64,000 nt of DNA, from NCBI RefSeq assembly GCF_021109255.1, contig NZ_JAJODG010000003.1, one strand, 5' to 3'. The notes beneath the pieces are model-generated. The model had not been told where the DNA came from and ran no database searches. It worked only from the letters and a program-made list of their open reading frames with translations. How positions within the stretch are numbered: position 1 is the stretch's first letter; the number at the start of each line of letters is the position of its first letter. The position numbers and the translations under genes were made by a program. Of the stretch, positions 35,532-44,687 are shown in pieces. The DNA is from Merdimmobilis hominis. GTDB lineage: Bacteria; Bacillota; Clostridia; Oscillospirales; Ruminococcaceae.

Positions 35532-36722
35532 ATGAACCTAACCTTCTCCGACCGGATATCCGGCGTCAAACCATCGGCCATCCGGGAAATCCTAAAGCTT
35601 TCCACCGACCCGGGCATCATCGCTTTCTCCGCCGGGAACCCGTCCCCCGACGCCTTCCCAGTGGAGGCCATCGCCCAAATCACCGCCAAGGTGCTGCGGG
35701 AGAACCCGGTGGGGGTTCTGCAGTACTCCCTCACCGAAGGGTACCCTCCCCTGCGGGAGGCCCTCAAAACCTGGATGTACACCCGCTGCCACGCCCTGCG
35801 GGAGTTTGACGACCTGGTGGTGGTGGCCGGCGCCCAGCAGGGAATCGACCTGATCTGTAAAACCTTCTGCAACGAAGGGGATGTGATTCTCTGTGAGGAT
35901 CCCTCTTTCATCGGCTCCCTCAACTGCTTCCGCTCCTATGGCGCCAAGCTGAAGGGGATCCCCATGGATGGGGACGGCATCGACCTGGCCCTTTTGGAAG
36001 AGGCCCTGAAGACCACCCCAAATGTCAAGCTTTTGTACCTGATCCCCAACTTCCAGAACCCCACCGGCATCACCATGAGTTTGGAGAAGCGAAAGGCGGT
36101 CTACGCCCTGGCCAAACAATATGGGGCGCTGATTCTCGAAGACAACCCCTACGGCGACCTGCGGTATGAGGGGGAAGACGTCCCGACCCTTAAATCAATG
36201 GATGAGGACGGCATCGTCCTGTACTGCGGCAGCTTTTCCAAGGTGCTGTCCCCCGGCCTGCGGGTGGGGTATGTGCTGGCCCACAAGGATATCATCCCCA
36301 AAATCACAGTGGGTAAACAGTGCACCGATGTCCACACCAACATTTTGGCCCAGCACATCTGCGAGCGGTATATGGCTGAATACGACCTGCCCGCCCACAT
36401 TGAGGACCTGCGGGTGTTATACCGCAAAAAACGGGATTTGATGCTGGATTCCTTGGCCAAATACCTGCACCCCGCAGTGACTTTCACCCATCCCCAAGGC
36501 GGCCTGTTTATCTGGTGCACCCTGCCCGACGGGGTGGATATGATGGCCTACGCCGCCGAAGCGATCAAACGGGGGGTGGCGGTGGTGCCGGGAACTGCCT
36601 TTTTGGCAGATGAATCCGCTTCCAGCCAGTCCTTCCGGGTCAATTTCTCCACCCCTTCCGAGGAAGCCATCGTCAAGGGCTGCAAAATCCTGGGCGATCT
36701 GAGCCGGGAGTGGATTGGCTAA
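35532..36722 (+). CDS. PLP-dependent aminotransferase, class I/II (2-aminoadipate/aromatic type)
   Basis: Fold-type I aminotransferase, 396 residues. It has FSAGNPSPDAFPVEA near the N-terminus, LQYSLTEGYPPLREAL, NFQNPTGITMSLEKR with the conserved Asn that contacts PLP, and LEDNPYGDLRY with the Asp/Tyr pair. The PLP lysine is in GSFSKVLSPGLRVGY. This resembles the LysN/ARO8-like group used on branched, aromatic or aminoadipate substrates; which one cannot be told. There is no GntR-type DNA-binding domain, so it is not an MocR regulator. AAAGAGGTG precedes the ATG. Confidence 0.88.
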   Translation: MNLTFSDRISGVKPSAIREILKLSTDPGIIAFSAGNPSPDAFPVEAIAQITAKVLRENPVGVLQYSLTEGYPPLREALKTWMYTRCHALREFDDLVVVAGAQQGIDLICKTFCNEGDVILCEDPSFIGSLNCFRSYGAKLKGIPMDGDGIDLALLEEALKTTPNVKLLYLIPNFQNPTGITMSLEKRKAVYALAKQYGALILEDNPYGDLRYEGEDVPTLKSMDEDGIVLYCGSFSKVLSPGLRVGYVLAHKDIIPKITVGKQCTDVHTNILAQHICERYMAEYDLPAHIEDLRVLYRKKRDLMLDSLAKYLHPAVTFTHPQGGLFIWCTLPDGVDMMAYAAEAIKRGVAVVPGTAFLADESASSQSFRVNFSTPSEEAIVKGCKILGDLSREWIG

Positions 36723-36780
36723 TTTTTGATTCCCCTGCCAATGGATGGCGGCAATGAACAATCAACAGGAGGCAACTGCT

Positions 36781-37800
36781 ATGGAACAACAACTCACAGC
36801 TCCCCAGCCGGAGCGCAAGAAACGGATTTTTTCTGGAATCCAGCCCACCGGCGTCATGACCTTAGGCAATTATTTGGGGGCGGTGCGCAACTGGGCCCAG
36901 CTGCAGGAGGATTACGACTGCACCTACTGCATTGTGAACATGCATGCCATCACCGTCCGGCAAGAGCCGGCAAAGCTGCGCAAAAACACTCTGGACGCCT
37001 ACGCCTTGATGCTGGCCTGCGGCATTGACCCAGAGAAGAGCATCGCCTTTATCCAAAGCCATGTGCGCACCCATGCGGAACTGGCCTGGGTGCTGAACTG
37101 CTACACCCAGTTTGGCGAACTGAGCCGGATGACCCAATTTAAGGATAAATCCGCCAAGCACGCCGACAATATCAACGCCGGCTTGTTTGACTACCCGGTG
37201 CTGATGGCCGCCGACATCCTTGCCTATCAGGCGGACCTGGTCCCGGTGGGCATCGACCAGAAACAGCATCTGGAACTGGCCCGGGATATTGCCATCCGGT
37301 TCAATAACCTCCACGGCAATGTGTTTACCGTGCCGGAGCCTTACATCCCCAAAGCGGGGGCTAAAATCATGAGTTTGCAGGAACCCACCAAGAAGATGAG
37401 CAAATCGGATGAGAATGTCAACGCCTTCATCACCATCCTGGATGATGAGGACACCATTATCCGCAAATTTAAACGGGCTATCACCGACTCGGAGGCGGAG
37501 GTGGTCTACCGGGAGGGGAAGGATGGCATCAACAACCTGATGAACATCTACTCGGTGATCACCGGCAAGAGCTACGATGATATCGCCAAAGAGTTTGAAG
37601 GCAAAGGCTACGGCGACTTCAAGCTGGCCGTTGGGGAGACGGTGGCTGACGCCCTCAAGCCGGTTCGGGAGCGGTTTGCTGCCCTTCAGGCGGATAAATC
37701 CTACCTGGAATCCTGTTACCGCCACGGCGCGGAGCAGGCCCTTGCCATCAGCGCCCGCACCTTGGACAAAGTGTATAAGAAGATTGGATTTTTGCAGTAG
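36781..37800 (+). CDS. trpS: Tryptophan--tRNA ligase
   Basis: Class I aminoacyl-tRNA synthetase, 339 residues. It begins with RIFSGIQPTGVMTLGNYLGA, in which the HIGH-type signature is TLGN. The KMSKS motif is KKMSKSDENV (about 202-211), and DLVPVGIDQKQHLELARD binds tryptophan and ATP. AGGAGGCAACTGCT precedes ATG 36781; in-frame ATGs at 36745 and 36754 lack a good site. No T-box leader is seen. A strong terminator follows. Confidence 0.96.
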   Translation: MEQQLTAPQPERKKRIFSGIQPTGVMTLGNYLGAVRNWAQLQEDYDCTYCIVNMHAITVRQEPAKLRKNTLDAYALMLACGIDPEKSIAFIQSHVRTHAELAWVLNCYTQFGELSRMTQFKDKSAKHADNINAGLFDYPVLMAADILAYQADLVPVGIDQKQHLELARDIAIRFNNLHGNVFTVPEPYIPKAGAKIMSLQEPTKKMSKSDENVNAFITILDDEDTIIRKFKRAITDSEAEVVYREGKDGINNLMNIYSVITGKSYDDIAKEFEGKGYGDFKLAVGETVADALKPVRERFAALQADKSYLESCYRHGAEQALAISARTLDKVYKKIGFLQ

Positions 37801-37810
37801 TCTATAGAAG

Positions 37811-37849
37811 AAAGAATTCCGCCGGGACAGGGTTCCGGCGGAATTCTTT
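37811..37849 (+). terminator. Terminator of trpS
   Basis: AAAGAATTCCGCCGG pairs with CCGGCGGAATTCTTT around a GACAGGGTT-type loop. Confidence 0.88.
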
Positions 37850-37894
37850 CATCCTAAGGGAATCTGCGTTTTTTGCTTCCCATCCTGTAAAGAG

Positions 37895-37923
37895 TTGCCT
37901 TTTCTGGCGATTTCCATTAGAAT
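37895..37923 (+). promoter_or_regulatory. Promoter of the lipoprotein gene at 37961
   Basis: TTGCCT (37895-37900) and TAGAAT (37918-37923), 17 bp apart. Confidence 0.55.
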
Positions 37924-37960
37924 GAGGAAAAAGGCAGGAAATTGGAAAGGGTGTGAAAAG

Positions 37961-38677
37961 ATGAAGAAAGCATTGGCGGTTTGTCTGGCACTGTTCCTGT
38001 TGGCGGGGTGCAGCGGCACAGGAAGATCCTCCTCCCAGGAGAGCAGCGCTTCCGCCGGATCCCAGGGGGAAATCCTTTCCCGGGAGGAGCCCCGCGAAGA
38101 GCTGCCTTCCATGGATGAGCGGCAGCAGGAGTACGCGGAGAAGTACCTCTCCCCCCTCGCCTATTCCGGTTTCTTCTGGCGGGAATATACCGGCGACCCC
38201 GCCCAGCTGGGGAAGAAGCTGGACGAGGAGGGGAATGTGGTGGGAAGCGACCTCCTCTTTATGCTGTTTGAGGACTCCTTCACCCAGGAGGAGCGGGAGG
38301 AGTTGTATGCCCAGTATCCCGATGGCATTTACCCCCAAGAGGCGGTGGAGGAACCGCTGATTTCCCACTTCGGCTGGACGGCGGAACAGATCCGCTCCCA
38401 ATTGTCGGAGAGCTACGACCCCCAGGCCGGGACTTATCGTTACCTGGGCGGCCGGGGCGGCGGGCCGGTGTATTATGTTGTCACCGGCAGTTCAGCCCAA
38501 GGGGATATCCTCACCCTTGACTATGAGGTCTATGGGCTGGGCGGCGGTGAGGATCTGGAGGATTACCTTCTCAACATCCAGGCCCAGCTGACCATCCAGG
38601 TGGATGGAGAGGATTTTGTCTACCAGGCCAACCACATCCAATGGGAACGCCCTGACCCTACCGCCAGGGATAACTAG
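37961..38677 (+). CDS. Hypothetical lipoprotein
   Basis: A 238-residue lipoprotein. The signal peptide MKKALAVCLALFLLAGC has the lipobox LAGC with the lipidated cysteine at residue 17, then a Ser-rich linker (about 18-37). The rest is acidic (Glu/Asp-rich) with SHFGWTAEQIRSQL and a C-terminal beta-rich part. No family is recognised. AAAGGGTGTGAAAAG precedes the ATG. It has its own promoter and terminator, so it is monocistronic. Confidence 0.75.
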   Translation: MKKALAVCLALFLLAGCSGTGRSSSQESSASAGSQGEILSREEPREELPSMDERQQEYAEKYLSPLAYSGFFWREYTGDPAQLGKKLDEEGNVVGSDLLFMLFEDSFTQEEREELYAQYPDGIYPQEAVEEPLISHFGWTAEQIRSQLSESYDPQAGTYRYLGGRGGGPVYYVVTGSSAQGDILTLDYEVYGLGGGEDLEDYLLNIQAQLTIQVDGEDFVYQANHIQWERPDPTARDN

Positions 38678-38683
38678 CACGAT

Positions 38684-38723
38684 AAAAAAGGCCCCGAAAG
38701 CATCTTGCTTTCGGGGCCTTTTT
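38684..38723. terminator. Bidirectional terminator between the lipoprotein and gltX
   Basis: AAAAAAGGCCCCGAAAG and CTTTCGGGGCCTTTTT around a short loop. Confidence 0.92.
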
Positions 38724-38732
38724 GTGTCTTTT

Positions 38733-40196
38733 TTACTTGGTGAGCTGTTCAATGCCCTTGTGGATGCGGGCCAGGGATTCCTCTTTGCCCAGCATGGCGC
38801 AGATTTCAATGCCGCCGCCGGGGGTGAACTGTTTGCCGCTGACGGCGACCCGCACCGGCCATAGCATGTAGCCGTTCTTCACGCCCAATTTAGCGATCAG
38901 GTCGAAGAGGGCGGCGTGAATGTGCTCTACGTCAAATTCCGCTTCGGGGATGGCTTCCAGCACAGGGAGGGCAGCTTTGAGGGCCTCCAGGGAGGTCTCC
39001 TCATTGGTCTTCATCTTTTTGCTGATGTACAGCTCGTTGGAGTACGCGGGCAGGGCGTCGATGAAGTCCAGCTGCTCGGGAATGTCCTCCAACACCTCGC
39101 ACCGGGCTTGCAGCACCTGGGCGATGAGATGGGTGTCCACATCCGCCTTGGAAACCCCTTTGCGGATCCAAGGAAGGGCCTTTTCATGGAACTCTTCGGG
39201 GGTGAGCTTGCGGATGTACTCGCCGTTGATGTACCGCAGCTTCTGAGGATCGAAGATGGCGGGGGATTTGCTGATCCCCTCGATGTTGAAGTTCTCGATC
39301 ATCTCCTGGAGGGTGAAGATCTCCTGGTCGCCCTTGGGGCTCCAGCCCAGAAGGAGGATGTAGTTGAGGATGGCCTCTTTCAGGTAACCCTTTTCAATCA
39401 GATCTTGGTAGGAGGCGTCGCCGTTGCGCTTGGAGAGCTTGTGGGTGGCGTCCTTCATGACCGGAGGGGTGTGGATGTATTTGGGGATCTCCCAGCCAAA
39501 GGCCTCATACAGCAGGTTGTACTTGGGGGCGCTGGAGAGGTACTCGTTGCCGCGGATGACATGGGTGATCTCCATCAGGTGGTCATCCACCACATTGGCA
39601 AAGTTGTAGGTGGGCATGCCGTCAGTCTTGATGAGCACCTGGTCATCAAGGGTGTTGTTCTCCACCGTGATGTCCCCGAAGATCTCATCGTGGAAGGTGG
39701 TGGTGCCGGTGGTGGGAATGTTCTGCCGGATGACATAGGGGATGCCGGCGTCCAGCTTAGCCTGGATCTCCTCTTTGGAGAGGTGCAGGCAGTGCTTGTC
39801 ATATTTGGGGGCTTGTCCCGACGCCTTCTGCAGCACCCGCAGTTCCTCCAGCCGGCCCTTGTCGCAGAAGCAGTAGTAGGCGTGGCCGGATTCGATCAGC
39901 TTCAGGGCATACTCCTTGTAAATGCTCATCCGCTCGCTCTGGACATAGGGGCCGTAAGGGCCGCCGATGTCGGGGCCTTCGTCCCAGGTGAGGCCGGTGT
40001 CTTTTAAGGTGTTGTATATAATATCAAGAGCGCCTTCGACAAAGCGTTCCTGGTCGGTATCCTCAATTCTCAGGATCATTTTTCCGCCAGTGCTTCTCGC
40101 AGTCAGATAGCCGTACAGTGCGGTGCGCAGGTTGCCCACATGCATGTAACCAGTGGGGCTGGGCGCAAATCTGGTGCGTACGCAGTCATAGTTCAT
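38733..40196 (-). CDS. gltX: Glutamate--tRNA ligase
   Basis: Class I synthetase that charges tRNA-Glu, 487 residues. The HIGH motif lies in TRFAPSPTGYMHVGNLRTAL (about 8-27) and the KMSKS-type motif in HKLSKRNGDASY. The anticodon domain follows. The ATG at 40196 is the first with the standard N-terminus; the 15 extra residues of the longer frame are not conserved. Upstream AAAGGCGGCAACAAG is a weak ribosome site. In Gram-positives lacking glnS it also charges tRNA-Gln for amidation, which is inference here. Confidence 0.96.
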   Translation of the reverse strand: MNYDCVRTRFAPSPTGYMHVGNLRTALYGYLTARSTGGKMILRIEDTDQERFVEGALDIIYNTLKDTGLTWDEGPDIGGPYGPYVQSERMSIYKEYALKLIESGHAYYCFCDKGRLEELRVLQKASGQAPKYDKHCLHLSKEEIQAKLDAGIPYVIRQNIPTTGTTTFHDEIFGDITVENNTLDDQVLIKTDGMPTYNFANVVDDHLMEITHVIRGNEYLSSAPKYNLLYEAFGWEIPKYIHTPPVMKDATHKLSKRNGDASYQDLIEKGYLKEAILNYILLLGWSPKGDQEIFTLQEMIENFNIEGISKSPAIFDPQKLRYINGEYIRKLTPEEFHEKALPWIRKGVSKADVDTHLIAQVLQARCEVLEDIPEQLDFIDALPAYSNELYISKKMKTNEETSLEALKAALPVLEAIPEAEFDVEHIHAALFDLIAKLGVKNGYMLWPVRVAVSGKQFTPGGGIEICAMLGKEESLARIHKGIEQLTK

Positions 40197-40550
40197 TCTT
40201 GTTGCCGCCTTTCTTTCATAGAGTCGGCGGATGGCAGACATCCACCGCAGTACCTATTATAGTACCGCTTTGGCTGCGGCCTTGTCAAGAAAAACCCGGG
40301 ATTTTGGGGGAATTTCCTCCCCGTGGGGAAAACGGGGGGAAAACGGTTGGCGCCAGGGGTCAAATGCGGGGGAGTTCTCCGAAAAAATCCCCAAAACCAA
40401 TGGGGAAAAGTGGAAAAACCGACAGATTCCGCATTTGGGAGTGACTATAATGGATTATACAAATTGTAATAAATACAACTGATTATTCTATGCCAGCAAT
40501 TTTGGATGTATGCGGCGGTGCCCGCTGCATGGAAAAAAGGAGGAAGCAGC
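40197..40550. promoter_or_regulatory. Divergent gltX/spoIIE region with a spoIIE promoter candidate
   Basis: A 354-base gap rich in runs of G and A. A perfect -10 TATAAT is at 40446-40451. No good -35 lies at 17 bp, but CCGACA (40419-40424) is 21 bp upstream. Wide spacing is known for Spo0A-activated sigma-A promoters of spoIIE and spoIIG in bacilli. A TGTCGGT on the minus strand resembles a weak 0A box. Confidence 0.4.
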
Positions 40551-42872
40551 GTGAACAACAGAACCGATGTGGTGGGTATTTCCCTTTGGGATCGCCTGCG
40601 CCAGGAGCTGAAAACCTACCGTTTCGCGGTGGAGATGCTGGTGACGGCGGCCGTGGCCTTTTTAATGGCCAACGCCTTTCTATTTGGGGATATCGCCCCC
40701 TTTGGGGTAGCGGTCACCGCCAGCAGCAAACAGAAGAATGTGCCGGCGGCTGCCTTGGGGGCTATTTTGGGCTACTGCTTCTCCAGCAACCCGGCGGGGA
40801 ATATGAAATACGTCGGCGCAGTGGTGCTGGCCTTTGCCATCCGGTGGCTGGTGGCCACCACGCCGGCCCTGCGGTGGAACGCCATGCTGGCGCCGGTTGC
40901 CGCCCTAGTTGCCATGGGAATCCCCTCGGTGGCGGTGACGGCGGTCAGCGGGTTCTACCTCTCCGATGCGCTGGTCACCCTGTCGGAAAGTGTGATCGCT
41001 GCAGGAGCCGCCTATTTTTTCACCCGCAGCCAAGGGGCGTTGGACCTGGGCCTCGCCAATGCGGACAAGAATGACATCACCTGCTTGGTAATTACATTTG
41101 GGATATTGGTGATCGCTTTATCTGGATTGGAAATATTTGACGTGTCGGTGGGCCGGATGCTGGCCTTGGTGGTGCTGCTGGTGGCTGCCTACACCGGCGG
41201 TGAGACGGCGGGCTCCATCGCGGGGATCACCGCGGGCATAGCCGTGGGGATGATGGGTGGCTCCTACGGTTACCTGATGGGGGCGTATTGCCTCAGCGGT
41301 TTGGTGGCCGGGCTCTTTTCCCCTACTGGGCGGCTGGGGACAGCGGCTTCGGTGACCATCGTCTGCGCCATTGCCACAGCGGTCTCTCAAGGGGGGAGCC
41401 CCAGCGCCGTGGTGGAAGCCGCAGCTGCTTCGGTGGTATTTGTACTGCTCCCCGCCCGGTGGCTGGCCCGGGTGAGCCCGGAGGCACGCAAAGGCCCTGG
41501 GGTGGATGAAGCGCTGTTCCAAGCCCTGCTGGAGCAAAGACTCCAATCGGCCAGCCAGGCCCTGCGGGAGATCGCTGAGACCACCCACCAGGTCTCCGAC
41601 CGGCTGGAGTCAATGCAGGCCAGCGACATCTCCACCGTCTATTCCAAGGTGGCAGACCGGGTCTGCAAGCGGTGCGGCATGAAAAACAAGTGCTGGCAGA
41701 TCGCCTACAACGACACCATGAACTGCCTCAACGATGGCCTTGCCATCCTCAAGAAAAACGGGGTGATCCTGCGGGAGGAGCTGGCGGAGCCCCTGGCTCA
41801 GCGATGCTGCAAGCCGGATGAGTTCCTCGCCTCCCTCAACTACGAATACGGGGAGTATATCAAGAAAATCGGCACCCAGCGCAAGGTCTCCCAGGTGCGC
41901 TCGGTGGTCACCGACCAGTTTGAGGGGATGGCCTTATTGATGGAGTCGGTCTCCCGGGAATTGGGGGAGATCGCCGGCCAGGACCGCAAACTGGGGGCAA
42001 AGGTGCTGGAGTATTTTACAGGGAAAGGGGTGGAGCCTACTATGGCCTCCTGTTACCTGGACCGCTCCGACCGGATGACTGTTCAGGTGCTTCTCTCCCC
42101 TTATAAATTGGCCCGGATTGACAACCAGACCACCGCCTTGGACCTCTCTGACCTGTGCAACCGGGAATTTGACCTGCCTCAATTGGAATCCGCTGGCAAG
42201 CAGGTGGCCCTCACCTTTACCGAGAAGGCAGCCTATACCCTGGCTTGGGGCGGGGCACAGCGGTCTTGCGGCCAAAGCCGCCTCTGCGGCGATTGTTATG
42301 AGCAGCTGACCGACGGCCGGGGCAATGGGTACATCGTCCTCTCCGATGGGATGGGGAGCGGAGGTGCGGCCGCGGTGGATTCCGCTATGACAACCGGACT
42401 CCTCTGCCGGTTAATCCAGGCGGGGGTGGGGTTTGACGCCGCCCTCAAGATGGTGAACTCCGCGCTGCTGGTCAAATCCGGGGAGGAATCTTTGGCCACC
42501 ATCGACGTGACTCAAATCGACCTGTACACCGGCCGGGCCGACTTCTACAAGGCGGGGGCAGCCCCTACCTTTGTGGTCAAATCCGGCAGGACTGGGTATG
42601 TGGAGTCCACCTCCCTGCCTGCGGGCATCCTGCGGGGGGTCAGTTTCGAGAAAAGCACCATCGGCCTTAGGGAAGGGGATATGGTGGTGATGGTCTCCGA
42701 CGGGGTGACCGCCACCGGGGTAGACTGGATTCCCTCGGTCATCGACCAGTACCGGGCTGCCGGGGTGGAGGAAGTTTGCCGGCAGCTGGTGCAGACTGCC
42801 TTCGACCGCCGGATGGACGGGCGGGAAGACGACATATCCGCTGCCGGCTTCCTGTTGGAGAAGGGGGTTTGA
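40551..42872 (+). CDS. spoIIE: Stage II sporulation protein E
   Basis: Serine phosphatase that dephosphorylates SpoIIAA to activate sigma-F and helps place the polar septum. The protein has 773 residues, slightly shorter than the 827 of B. subtilis. The N-terminal half (about 20-320) holds roughly ten membrane helices. The middle contains a CKRCGMKNKCW cysteine cluster. The C-terminal PP2C-like phosphatase has YIVLSDGMGSGGAAAVDSA (about 593-611) and MVVMVSDGVTATG, with GREDDISAAGF near the end for metal binding. The start is GTG at 40551 behind GGAGGAAGCAGC. A terminator follows. Confidence 0.96.
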   Translation: MNNRTDVVGISLWDRLRQELKTYRFAVEMLVTAAVAFLMANAFLFGDIAPFGVAVTASSKQKNVPAAALGAILGYCFSSNPAGNMKYVGAVVLAFAIRWLVATTPALRWNAMLAPVAALVAMGIPSVAVTAVSGFYLSDALVTLSESVIAAGAAYFFTRSQGALDLGLANADKNDITCLVITFGILVIALSGLEIFDVSVGRMLALVVLLVAAYTGGETAGSIAGITAGIAVGMMGGSYGYLMGAYCLSGLVAGLFSPTGRLGTAASVTIVCAIATAVSQGGSPSAVVEAAAASVVFVLLPARWLARVSPEARKGPGVDEALFQALLEQRLQSASQALREIAETTHQVSDRLESMQASDISTVYSKVADRVCKRCGMKNKCWQIAYNDTMNCLNDGLAILKKNGVILREELAEPLAQRCCKPDEFLASLNYEYGEYIKKIGTQRKVSQVRSVVTDQFEGMALLMESVSRELGEIAGQDRKLGAKVLEYFTGKGVEPTMASCYLDRSDRMTVQVLLSPYKLARIDNQTTALDLSDLCNREFDLPQLESAGKQVALTFTEKAAYTLAWGGAQRSCGQSRLCGDCYEQLTDGRGNGYIVLSDGMGSGGAAAVDSAMTTGLLCRLIQAGVGFDAALKMVNSALLVKSGEESLATIDVTQIDLYTGRADFYKAGAAPTFVVKSGRTGYVESTSLPAGILRGVSFEKSTIGLREGDMVVMVSDGVTATGVDWIPSVIDQYRAAGVEEVCRQLVQTAFDRRMDGREDDISAAGFLLEKGV

Positions 42873-42998
42873 AGATGCTGTATGCCATCTATTATTGGGT
42901 TGCCCATAGCATCCTGCTGGAAGGGGGATCGATTTCCATTCTTGTTATAGGGCCGGTGAAATTCACCGGCTGGGCAGGGAAAAGGATAAGACCCATAG

Positions 42999-43026
42999 AA
43001 AAAGAGCCGCAATCGCGGCTCTTTTT
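42999..43026. terminator. Terminator between spoIIE and the carboxypeptidase
   Basis: AAAAAGAGCCGC and GCGGCTCTTTTT with an AATC loop. Bases 42873-42998 hold nothing else I can name. Confidence 0.88.
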
Positions 43027-43055
43027 GAAAAAACATCCAGAAATTCTACATATAG

Positions 43056-44381
43056 TTATAGATTTTTCCGCCGGCGCACAGGTTTGTACCGCCGTTTCCC
43101 CTTCTGCTGCAAAAACATCAGCCCCACATAGCAGAGGGTGGAAAGGACTGCAAAGACCACCACAAACTTAAACCAATAGGCCCGCAGCATGGTGGAGAGA
43201 AGGTCTACATAAAAGAGGAAGATGTTCCGGTCTACATTTTCCATCGAGACCAATTCCACCTGGCCCAGCTCTTCCCCAGCCAGTGAGAAGTGGAGGTACC
43301 CCACAAAATCCCCCTTTTTAATAGGGGCTTTGATGTAGTTGGGCAGTTCATATTCGGTGGTTAAGCTGGCCACGTCGATGTCGTCGGGGATCAGCGCCTG
43401 GAACCGTTCGCCGCTCATCAGTTTGAGATGGTCCTTGTTCCAGGAGAGCTTGAGGGGGACTTCCACCAGGCTTTCCCCCTGCTCGGTGATGGTTTTGACC
43501 CGAAAGGTCGAGAACACCCAGTCGTAGAGCTTCTGGGTCTCCTCCATAGCGATGTTGGTGTCCCCCTCCATGGGGGCGCCCATCACCACCATCAGATACG
43601 AGTATCCATCTCGGGAGGCGGTGGTGACAATGCACCGGCCCGCTTCTTCGGTGGTGCCGGTTTTGACCCCGGTGATATAAGGATAGTAATAGCCGCTGCC
43701 TTTCACCATCATCTTGTTGGTGGTGTTCCAGTACAGGTTCTGGCCTTTGATGTTGAGGCCGCCATCGTAGAAGGTGGTGGAGACAATCTCCGCAAAGTCC
43801 GGGTTCTGCATGGCGTAGCGGGTGATTAAGTACATGTCTTTGGCGGTGGTGTAGTTGTCCGCCTCATGAAGGCCATTGGCGCTGGAAAAATGAGTGCCGG
43901 TGCAGCCCAGCTCCTGGGCTTTCTGGTTCATCAGGTCATAAAAGTAATCCAGGGAGCCATCCCCTACATAATCGGCCAAAATCACCGCCGCCTCGTTGGC
44001 GGAGGGGAGCATCATCGCATAGAGGAGTTCCCGGGCGGTGAGGGTGTCCCCCCGATACAGGCCACCCAAAGAGATGCCGCCGTACTGGGCGTTTTTCTCG
44101 CTCATCATCACTTCCAGATAGGGCTTGAAGGTGATTTCGGTGCCATCCAGGTCGTCGATGTTTTCCAGCACCACGATGGCCGTCATGATCTTGGTCAGCG
44201 AAGCGGGATACATCTTCGCATCGGCGTTTTTTTCATAGATCACGTTGCCGGTGTCCAGGTTGACCAAATAGACCGCCTTGGATTGGACGTCGAACAGGGG
44301 CTCATACTGGGCATAGGCGGGGATGGAGGAAAAGAGCAGGCAGATGATCAAAAGCAAGGGGAGAAAACGAAATTTTTTCAT
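43056..44381 (-). CDS. D-alanyl-D-alanine carboxypeptidase (DacF/PBP5 type) with C-terminal helix
   Basis: Trims the pentapeptide of peptidoglycan. The protein has 441 residues. A signal peptide ends near AYA (24). The catalytic S-x-x-K is SLTK at 61-64, S-x-N is SAN at 127-129, and KTG is at 240-242. A PBP5-like C-terminal beta domain follows, and then a hydrophobic segment (about 398-425) with a basic tail that anchors it. It is distant from the second carboxypeptidase at 51014. Its location between spoIIE and spoIID suggests, but does not prove, a sporulation role. Confidence 0.92.
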   Translation of the reverse strand: MKKFRFLPLLLIICLLFSSIPAYAQYEPLFDVQSKAVYLVNLDTGNVIYEKNADAKMYPASLTKIMTAIVVLENIDDLDGTEITFKPYLEVMMSEKNAQYGGISLGGLYRGDTLTARELLYAMMLPSANEAAVILADYVGDGSLDYFYDLMNQKAQELGCTGTHFSSANGLHEADNYTTAKDMYLITRYAMQNPDFAEIVSTTFYDGGLNIKGQNLYWNTTNKMMVKGSGYYYPYITGVKTGTTEEAGRCIVTTASRDGYSYLMVVMGAPMEGDTNIAMEETQKLYDWVFSTFRVKTITEQGESLVEVPLKLSWNKDHLKLMSGERFQALIPDDIDVASLTTEYELPNYIKAPIKKGDFVGYLHFSLAGEELGQVELVSMENVDRNIFLFYVDLLSTMLRAYWFKFVVVFAVLSTLCYVGLMFLQQKGKRRYKPVRRRKNL

Positions 44382-44489
44382 GGTATGGGAACCTCACTTC
44401 CATAAAAGCCGTTTATCGGAAATGGCAGAAAACCAGCTGACGAAAATTCAAATCCAGGCTGGAAACCGTCGCAAATACATGGTACAATA

Positions 44490-44567
44490 GCCACAGCAAA
44501 GCCGTGGCATTCGAAGAATTGCTTGCAGGGCGAAGCACTTTGCGGCAAGAGCCGCACCGCAATTCTT
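44490..44567. repeat. Structured palindromic element, possible dispersed repeat
   Basis: Contains a GCCAC/GTGGC hairpin (44490-44508), then an outer stem AAGAATTGC (44514-44522) with GCAATTCTT (44559-44567), enclosing GCGGC-AAGA-GCCGC (44542-44555). It lies in the 306-base divergent gap between the carboxypeptidase and the phosphoesterase. The sequence GGTACAATA occurs on both sides (44481 and 44588). It could be a repeat element, a small RNA, or a fold of a leader. Confidence 0.45.
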
Positions 44568-44687
44568 AAAGTTTGTGCAGACTTTGTGGTACAATAATCG
44601 GGACCCCCGCAGGGGGCGGGTACGATCCTATACCCTTTAGTATACCAGAAAAACCCGGATGGGTAAAGACAAAGGAGCGGTTAGCAG

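Noticed and set aside
36723..36780. T-box leader for trpS
   Set aside because: The gap to the upstream gene is only 58 bases and has no T-box sequence. gltX also lacks one.
38916..40007. 363-residue plus-strand frame opposite gltX
   Set aside because: Shadow of gltX codons, no motifs, no ribosome site.
42875..43171. Frame starting MLYAIYYWVAHSILL after spoIIE
   Set aside because: It runs through the spoIIE terminator into the antisense of the carboxypeptidase gene; only the first residues look protein-like.
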